64,000 bases of DNA, from positions 1 to 64,000 of the forward strand of contig NAEP01000056.1 of the NCBI GenBank assembly GCA_002529645.1, written 5' to 3'. A model generated the notes under the pieces. The model saw nothing but the letters and a program-made list of their open reading frames with translations. It made no database searches and was not told the DNA's origin. This DNA comes from Candidatus Lumbricidiphila eiseniae. Lineage in GTDB: Bacteria > Actinomycetota > Actinomycetes > Actinomycetales > Microbacteriaceae. Position numbers and translations under genes: made by a program. Below are positions 58,471 to 64,000 of this stretch, piece by piece; the stretch's first letter is position 1, and each line of letters begins with the position of its first letter.

Positions 58471-59742
58471 TTGACATCACGCCGCCGCATAATGACCGCC
58501 ACGGTCCTTGCCCTCACCACCGCACTTGGCCTCTCTGCCTGTTCACAGGGTGGCGGAGGCTCGCTCACCTTCATGGTCTTCGAGACTCCCGCACTAGACG
58601 CCAAATTTTGGGATACCTCCATCGCCACCGCCGCAAAAGAGGCACCCAGCACCACCATCAAAAAGATTGTGTCTACCGACGCCGATCGCACCAAGTATGC
58701 GAAACAACTGCAGGCCAGCGGCCAGTTCCCTGACATTCTGGCCTCCATCAGTCCGAAAGACTTCACCGGTGCGAAGCTGCTAAAGCCGTTCGATCAGAAG
58801 TGGCTCGATGACAACTTCCTCCAGCCCACGGCCAATGCGATCGAGGGCGAAACATACATTCCGCCAACCAACTCGCAGATCATCCCGCTTGTCTTCTACA
58901 ACAAAAAAATCTTCGCGGACAACGGCATCAGCGTTCCCACCACCTGGGCGGACTTTACGGCAGCGATCACCAAACTTCGCGCCGCGGGTATCACCCCACT
59001 GGAACTTGCGGGGTCGGAAGCGTGGGCAGCGAGCATGCCACTGGTCGGCCTGGCAAGTGCCGACGTACTCGGCAAAGACCCCACCTGGATCCAAAAGCTC
59101 TACAAGGGTGGCGCAAAACTCTCGGATCCACTCTTCGCCAACGCGATGCAGAAGGCGGTGAACCTCGTCAAGATGGGTGCCTACAACCCGGCCGCGCTGA
59201 GCGTTGACTTCAAGACCGCAAACAGCAATTTTCTCGCTGGCAAGAGCGCGATGTATCCGATGGGAAGCTGGTTCACCGGATCAAGCTATATCACCGCCGC
59301 GCAAGCAGACAACATCGGAGTCTTCCCCTGGCCGACGGACGACGGCTCGGTCGTCATTCCGTTCAACGTGGGTGGCACCACCTCGGTCAGCGCGACCTCC
59401 AAGAACGTGGACGCAGCGCAGAAATTTGCCCAGGCATGGTCACTCGCACCCGCCAATCTCAAGGTGCTCATTGAGACCGACGGAGCCTTCCCGATGATGA
59501 AAAAACTCAGCATCAAAGACTTCGGCGCCACGGTAAGCAGCCTGTACAACAGCTCGTACTCCTACGTGACCAACAGCAATACCAAGGTGTCCTCCTTCGG
59601 GTGGGTCAACAACGACGACGCACTCGCACCGGGGATCAACGACTCCTTCTACGCGCTGGCACAGTCGGTGTTCTCTGACTCCGACGTCAAAACACAGCTG
59701 ACGAAACTGGACGCGGACTGGGCAGCTGCGACAAAGAAATAA
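58471..59742 (+). CDS. Extracellular sugar-binding lipoprotein of an ABC importer
   Basis: A 423-residue family-1 solute-binding protein. The signal 'VLALTTALGLSACS' ends in a lipobox. The mature protein has 'FYNKKIFADNGISVPTTWADF' and 'KSAMYPMGSWFTG', typical of carbohydrate-binding proteins. Start is TTG 58471 after a perfect AAGGAGG. It is followed by two permeases and a glycoside hydrolase. An ATPase is not in the operon, so a shared MsiK-type ATPase is expected. Confidence 0.9.
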   Translation: MTSRRRIMTATVLALTTALGLSACSQGGGGSLTFMVFETPALDAKFWDTSIATAAKEAPSTTIKKIVSTDADRTKYAKQLQASGQFPDILASISPKDFTGAKLLKPFDQKWLDDNFLQPTANAIEGETYIPPTNSQIIPLVFYNKKIFADNGISVPTTWADFTAAITKLRAAGITPLELAGSEAWAASMPLVGLASADVLGKDPTWIQKLYKGGAKLSDPLFANAMQKAVNLVKMGAYNPAALSVDFKTANSNFLAGKSAMYPMGSWFTGSSYITAAQADNIGVFPWPTDDGSVVIPFNVGGTTSVSATSKNVDAAQKFAQAWSLAPANLKVLIETDGAFPMMKKLSIKDFGATVSSLYNSSYSYVTNSNTKVSSFGWVNNDDALAPGINDSFYALAQSVFSDSDVKTQLTKLDADWAAATKK

Positions 59743-59755
59743 CCACGCAGCGCAC

Positions 59756-59797
59756 CGTGAGGGTGCGGGGAATCAGCTGATTCCCCGCACCCTCACG
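59756..59797. terminator. Perfect 42-base palindrome between binding protein and permease
   Basis: Two 21-base arms ('cgtgagggtgcggggaatca...') are complementary without a loop, centred at 59,776/59,777. It stands just after the binding-protein stop and 39 bases before the first permease. Such hairpins cause partial termination or protect the 5' message, so that the binding protein is made in excess. Confidence 0.8.
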
Positions 59798-59835
59798 CAG
59801 TTACTTGTAAAATCGCGGAAGGGACCACGACAGAA

Positions 59836-60729
59836 GTGTCTACTCACACTCAACCTCACGCCCGACACAGAATCGGGCTCGCACCACTTGCGGTGCTTGC
59901 ACTCCTGCTGTACGCCGCATTCCTGATCTACCCGCTCGTGCAGAGCTTCATCACCAGCCTCACCAATCGCAACGTGCTCAACGCCACGAACGCATTTATT
60001 GGTTTCGCGAACTTCGCCGAGTTGGTGCACGACGAACGTTTCCTGCGCAGCCTGGGCTTCACACTCGTCGTGGTCCTGTTTGTCACGGTGGTCTCAAACG
60101 TATTCGGTCTCCTGTTCGCAATGTTGCTCAACGGCCCGGCCCGGCACTACAAGATCATGCGAACACTCGTCTTCATTCCACAGGTTCTTTCGGGCGTCAT
60201 CGTCGCGTTCATGTGGCGGAGCATCCTCACTGAGAATGGGCTGCTGAACTCAGTGCTGCAGGGCACCGGGTTGACGCAGCAGCCGATCTCATGGCTGGGC
60301 ACACCGGAACTGGCGACACTCTCAATCTGCGTCGTCGTGAGCTGGATGACAATCGCCTTCACGACGGTCGTGTACACGGCGGCCCTGCAGTCGGTGCCAG
60401 CCGAGTTGCACGAAGCCGCTCGAATGGATGGCGCGGGGCCACTCAACCGCTTCCGCAATGTCACCCTGCCAATGATCGCCCCGGGCACCACCATTAGCGT
60501 CACCCTCACCCTCATCACAACCCTCAAACTGTTCGACGTCATCGCTGTTCTCACCGGCGGTGGCCCCGCCAACAGCACAAAATCGGTCGCGTTTTACCTC
60601 ATTGACGTGGCCTTCACCAGTAACCGATTTGGATACGCTTCCGCAATCGCGATGGTGTTACTCGCCCTCACAGCCGTCGTGGCCTACGGGGTTACCTATC
60701 TTCTTCGTCGGCGGGAGGCCCACCTGTGA
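59836..60729 (+). CDS. Sugar ABC permease (MalF-like)
   Basis: A 297-residue permease with six TM helices and the EAA loop 'EAARMDGAGPLNRFRNVTLPMI' (in part) that docks the ATPase. It starts at GTG 59836. Overlaps the next permease by 4 bases. Confidence 0.92.
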   Translation: MSTHTQPHARHRIGLAPLAVLALLLYAAFLIYPLVQSFITSLTNRNVLNATNAFIGFANFAELVHDERFLRSLGFTLVVVLFVTVVSNVFGLLFAMLLNGPARHYKIMRTLVFIPQVLSGVIVAFMWRSILTENGLLNSVLQGTGLTQQPISWLGTPELATLSICVVVSWMTIAFTTVVYTAALQSVPAELHEAARMDGAGPLNRFRNVTLPMIAPGTTISVTLTLITTLKLFDVIAVLTGGGPANSTKSVAFYLIDVAFTSNRFGYASAIAMVLLALTAVVAYGVTYLLRRREAHL

Positions 60730-61568
60730 GCGCGCTTCTATTGAACCGGACTACACGTGGGCGAGCACTCGCCGCGTGGTTGGTCACGGTTGCGTTTATC
60801 GTTCCCATCTACATTGCGCTGGTCAGCGCGTTTAAGAGTCAATCGCAAATTCTCTCCAACCCCCTCGGGCCACCCGTGCCGTTCACCTGGGAGAACATCG
60901 GCAATGCCCTGTCCCGACCCGACGCCCTCGTTCAGACGGGACTTCTTAACTCGATCGTCGTGACGGTAGCGACCCTCCTTGTTCTTATCCCCCTCGCCGC
61001 CGCCGCAAGCTTCTGGATCTCAGAACGCACCGGCTGGGTGAAATCTGGGTTGATTGCGCTCTTTGCACTCGGCCTCATGATTCCGCCACAGGTTGTGCTA
61101 CAACCAATCGTGTCACTGCTGCAGAGCGTCGGTCTCGCAAACAGTTACCCGGGGCTGATCCTCTCCAATATCGGTGGCGGGTACATGTCTTTCGCGGTGT
61201 TTGTGTATGTCGGGTTCCTCCGAACCGTGCCACGGGATGTCATTGAGGCGGCTCGAGTGGACGGTGCCAGTGAGCTGCGGGTGTGGTGGACGATCGTCAT
61301 GCCGCTGCTACGCCCCGCAACAGCGACCGTGGGGATTTTCCTGGGACTCTGGGTGTGGAATGACTTCCTCAACCCGCTCTTTATCCTCGGCCCACTGCAA
61401 GGGCAGACCATCACCACCGGTATCTACCAGTCCCTGGGGCAGTACTCAACCGATTACGGACAGCTCTTCGGAATCATGTTCCTCGCTGCCCTTATCCCGG
61501 TCGTGGGCTATCTGGTCACACAGCGAGAATTCATTCACGGTCTCATGTCAGGAGCATCAAAAGGATGA
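60726..61568 (+). CDS. Sugar ABC permease (MalG-like)
   Basis: A 280-residue permease with six TM helices and the EAA loop 'IEAARVDGASELRVWWTIVMPLL' (in part). GTG start at 60726, in a 4-base overlap with the first permease, and ATGA overlap with the hydrolase at its end. Forms the heterodimeric channel. Confidence 0.92.
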   Translation: MSALLLNRTTRGRALAAWLVTVAFIVPIYIALVSAFKSQSQILSNPLGPPVPFTWENIGNALSRPDALVQTGLLNSIVVTVATLLVLIPLAAAASFWISERTGWVKSGLIALFALGLMIPPQVVLQPIVSLLQSVGLANSYPGLILSNIGGGYMSFAVFVYVGFLRTVPRDVIEAARVDGASELRVWWTIVMPLLRPATATVGIFLGLWVWNDFLNPLFILGPLQGQTITTGIYQSLGQYSTDYGQLFGIMFLAALIPVVGYLVTQREFIHGLMSGASKG

Positions 61569-64000
61569 GTGTGTCACTCGAGGCCCCTGCTCTTGACAGC
61601 GACGTTCCGGTGCCCGACGGTGCTATTCCGGTGCCCGACGGTGCCATTCTCCCGCTTGACAGCCTGGCCGGTGAGTGGATGTCCCGCGAGGACATCGTGC
61701 ATCTGCCGTCACTGCGCAATCAGTGGGGTCAGGCCCATGTCAACGCCGATCTGAGTTCACTGTCCTGGCTCGCGATGCCGCCGTTCAGCGGCGGATACCA
61801 CACCGGCTCACTCAGGGTTAATGGGGTGCCGCTCGCGGCAACCGCGTTCCGTTGGTCTGCGTGGGGTGTGCAGCGCAAACACGATACACCCGACCTGAGC
61901 GTAGAGACAGAAGTGCGGTTCGGTTTCCGCGAGCGGAACGTGAACTGGCGAATTCGGGTGCAAAATAACTCCGCACAACCACAATCAGTGGTGCTCGAAC
62001 AAGAACTACTCGCGATGATGGCACAGTCCACCGTTGACTGGGGGTGGACATACGGCACTCCGTGGAATCACGGACATCACCACGATTTTTACACCACCGA
62101 ACGCATCCGTGCGGCGGTCACCGCAGAACACCCGACCCAGGTCAATGTTGTGGCAGAAGATGCCCGATGGATCCGTCTGGGCAGTCCGCGACTGCCCGGT
62201 ATCCAGCGCGACGAAGACGACGAACCGATGCTGCTTGAGACCGAGTTACCCGATCACTCCACGAGTGACTCCGGACGCGTGCGCGCACCCGGAGTCACCG
62301 CCCTTGTTCGGAACATCATTGCCCGATCGGGGGTGGGGGAGACGATCTACCTCTCCCCCACCCCCGATGAGATACCCGTCACCCGCGATACCGATCTGCG
62401 GCTACGCCGCGTGCAGCTCGGAGAGGGGGGCATCCTGAGCCTTGCTGTATGCCTGAGCAACCCGGGCCAAACCGGTGTCATTGTCACCCACGGTAACCAC
62501 CCCGACTCCCTCCAAATCAGCGTCGAGAACGGTCGGCTTGTGCTCAGCGCGGGTGGCGAGCGCGTTGCTTCTTCGGTCACTCCGGCGGCCGGTACGTGGC
62601 TGCAGTTGGAGGCGCGGGTGTCTGCAGCAGGAGCGTCACTGCGGTTGGGCGGCGAAGAGATTGCCCGCACCGAACCGTGGTGGAATGGCCAACGCTGGCA
62701 GGCTGCGCGCCTCGCTGGCGTGGTGACAATCACCGATAAGCACAGTGAATGTGCCTCGGTCTTCGCCTTCCCGACCGAACCCGATGCAATCGTGGTGGCC
62801 GGATCTTGCGGGAGGGCGACGTGGACACGAGAACTTGCCGCGGGCCAGAGCACGGAGGTGGAGTTTGTGCTCGCCTTTGACACCTCGGTGGATATAGCGT
62901 GCCGTACCGCGGTACACGCCGCGCGCAGTTTCGCTGCGCGGTGGGATGCCACGGCCGACGCCTGGCGCACACTGTGGCGGAGCGCCTTTACCCCCGGAAA
63001 TACAGAGTTTTCGGGTTACCTACCGACTCTGAGCACCGAAGATTCGGATGTCGCGCGCACGTACTACCTCGGCGCCTTGCTCGCGCTCTACATGCGGAAC
63101 ACCGGGGTGAGCAAACTTGGTCCGGTGTTCCTTACCGGCGGGCCACGACTGGGGGCAACGACCACGTATTTTTGGGAGCAAGCAGAGGTTGCCCGAATCG
63201 CATCGCTGTTGGAGCCCGTCGCGACGCGTGCGTGGATTGTCGCGGCATTCGCGCAACCATACACCGAGTGCCACTCGTTCGACACCTACGCAATGCTCCC
63301 GGTGGGCAACAACTACGCCGCAAATGCGACGTCGCTGTTCCACGTGGTCTCGGTATACCTCGGTGTCACCGGTGACACCTCCGTACTGACCGAAACCGCG
63401 GGCGACCGGTCGGTGCTCGACCACCTCCGCGGGCTGGCGGCACGCGCCCGGACGGGACGTGCGAACTTTGGCGATCACACCCTCATCGACTTTGGCAATG
63501 ATGCGTGGGAGCTGCTCGAGTGTGTTCCGAACTATCGTCACGCCGTGGTGTCGTTCAATGCGGCCTTCGTGGGACTGCTGCAGCAGTTTTCGGTGTTGTG
63601 CACCCAGTTGGGACATCCTGAGGAAGCGGCAGCGGCGGCGGATGACTCTGAAAAGCTTGCGTCTGCGGTGCTGTCCCGGTATGTGCCCGGAGGCCGGTGG
63701 TCAATCATGACTCCGGCGGGTGGCACAACCATCGGGCACTGTCTTGATTTCTTTCACGTCGCGGACCACCTGACCGCTCGACTGGGGCCCTCACAGCGCC
63801 AGGAAATGGTGGCGTTCGTGGCGGAGCATTTGCTAGAGGGCGACTGGATGCGTGCGCTTGACCCCGAGGATCCCATTGCACCCCAGTCGGACCGACCCGA
63901 CCATGGGGCGGCCGGTGCTTTCTGCGGATGGCCCGGAAACACCGCGAGAGGGCTCGCCCGCCTCGGGCGCCGTGACCTGGCTGTTACGATCCTGCAGCGG
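61565..64000 (+). CDS. Glycoside hydrolase, alpha/alpha-toroid type (runs off the window)
   Basis: The frame from ATG 61565 is open for 812 codons to the end of the window; the ORF track omits it because no stop is inside. The first ~270 residues form a beta-rich domain ('WTYGTPWNHGHHHDFYTT'). Residues ~290-420 resemble a concanavalin-like insertion ('GRLVLSAGGERVASSV'). From ~470 an alpha-helical barrel begins ('YYLGALLALYMRNTG', 'GGRWSIMTPAGGTTIGH', 'GAAGAFCGWPGNTARGL'). Such toroids are found in trehalase-like and GH63-like enzymes. No signal peptide is seen, so it acts on imported sugar in the cytoplasm. The extreme N-terminus has a duplicated 'PVPDGAI'. Confidence 0.75.
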   Translation, partial: MSVSLEAPALDSDVPVPDGAIPVPDGAILPLDSLAGEWMSREDIVHLPSLRNQWGQAHVNADLSSLSWLAMPPFSGGYHTGSLRVNGVPLAATAFRWSAWGVQRKHDTPDLSVETEVRFGFRERNVNWRIRVQNNSAQPQSVVLEQELLAMMAQSTVDWGWTYGTPWNHGHHHDFYTTERIRAAVTAEHPTQVNVVAEDARWIRLGSPRLPGIQRDEDDEPMLLETELPDHSTSDSGRVRAPGVTALVRNIIARSGVGETIYLSPTPDEIPVTRDTDLRLRRVQLGEGGILSLAVCLSNPGQTGVIVTHGNHPDSLQISVENGRLVLSAGGERVASSVTPAAGTWLQLEARVSAAGASLRLGGEEIARTEPWWNGQRWQAARLAGVVTITDKHSECASVFAFPTEPDAIVVAGSCGRATWTRELAAGQSTEVEFVLAFDTSVDIACRTAVHAARSFAARWDATADAWRTLWRSAFTPGNTEFSGYLPTLSTEDSDVARTYYLGALLALYMRNTGVSKLGPVFLTGGPRLGATTTYFWEQAEVARIASLLEPVATRAWIVAAFAQPYTECHSFDTYAMLPVGNNYAANATSLFHVVSVYLGVTGDTSVLTETAGDRSVLDHLRGLAARARTGRANFGDHTLIDFGNDAWELLECVPNYRHAVVSFNAAFVGLLQQFSVLCTQLGHPEEAAAAADDSEKLASAVLSRYVPGGRWSIMTPAGGTTIGHCLDFFHVADHLTARLGPSQRQEMVAFVAEHLLEGDWMRALDPEDPIAPQSDRPDHGAAGAFCGWPGNTARGLARLGRRDLAVTILQR

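Overview
The window looks like the chromosome of a high-GC actinobacterium, most likely a Microbacteriaceae. The evidence is the gene neighbourhoods: tsaD-rimI-tsaB with tsaE-alr-acpS-glmS-folD-glyA, a DUF3027 gene next to a cold-shock gene, a bacterial XPB helicase with its partner, and groES and groEL apart but each under CIRCE operators. Genus and species cannot be read from the sequence.

Bases 1-22,961 are an accessory island. The left edge holds an IS110 transposase fragment and a truncated IS3 copy. Next is a 16-kb minus-strand operon of nine overlapping or nearly overlapping genes. In transcription order it encodes a Sfp-type phosphopantetheinyl transferase, an AT-ACP protein, a 1,958-residue ER-KS-CLF-KR-DH megasynthase, a P450 with a homopolymer frameshift, a KR/DH-like protein, an FAD monooxygenase, a SnoaL-like protein, an MFS exporter and a glycosyltransferase. 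The architecture recalls iterative PUFA/enediyne-type synthases with the AT and ACP moved to a separate chain, and suggests an exported, oxidised, glycosylated polyketide or lipid. It is followed by an orphan DNA methyltransferase, an unknown gene, a complete IS21 element and the 3' remnant of a serine integrase that runs into a tRNA-Arg(CCT) gene, the likely island edge.

Bases 22,923-64,000 are mostly core genome: secreted CHAP and NlpC/P60 proteins, HNH protein, DtxR regulator, serC, an eroded lower-quality patch of ABC transporter genes and IS fragments (28.3-31.5 kb), DUF3027/Csp, XPB helicase pair, a two-component system, a decayed ABC ATPase, groEL, msrB, guaB, groES, a THUMP-like methyltransferase, the tRNA t6A and cell-wall precursor genes, folD-glyA, and a sugar ABC importer operon that ends in a partial glycoside hydrolase.

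The most unexpected signal is not a gene. Between 32.8 and 51.9 kb, at least seven places carry two or three direct repeats, usually 28-29 bp, separated by 29-33 bp, so that the period is 58-61 bp and most often exactly 61. The repeat sequence differs at each place, yet the geometry is that of a type I-E CRISPR unit (28/33 or 29/32). The copies duplicate the end of guaB, the start of a methyltransferase gene and an in-frame stretch inside rimI. This fits off-target spacer integration by a type I-E Cas1-Cas2 ('neo-CRISPR' loci) or another insertion process with a fixed 61-bp outcome. No cas genes are in the window.
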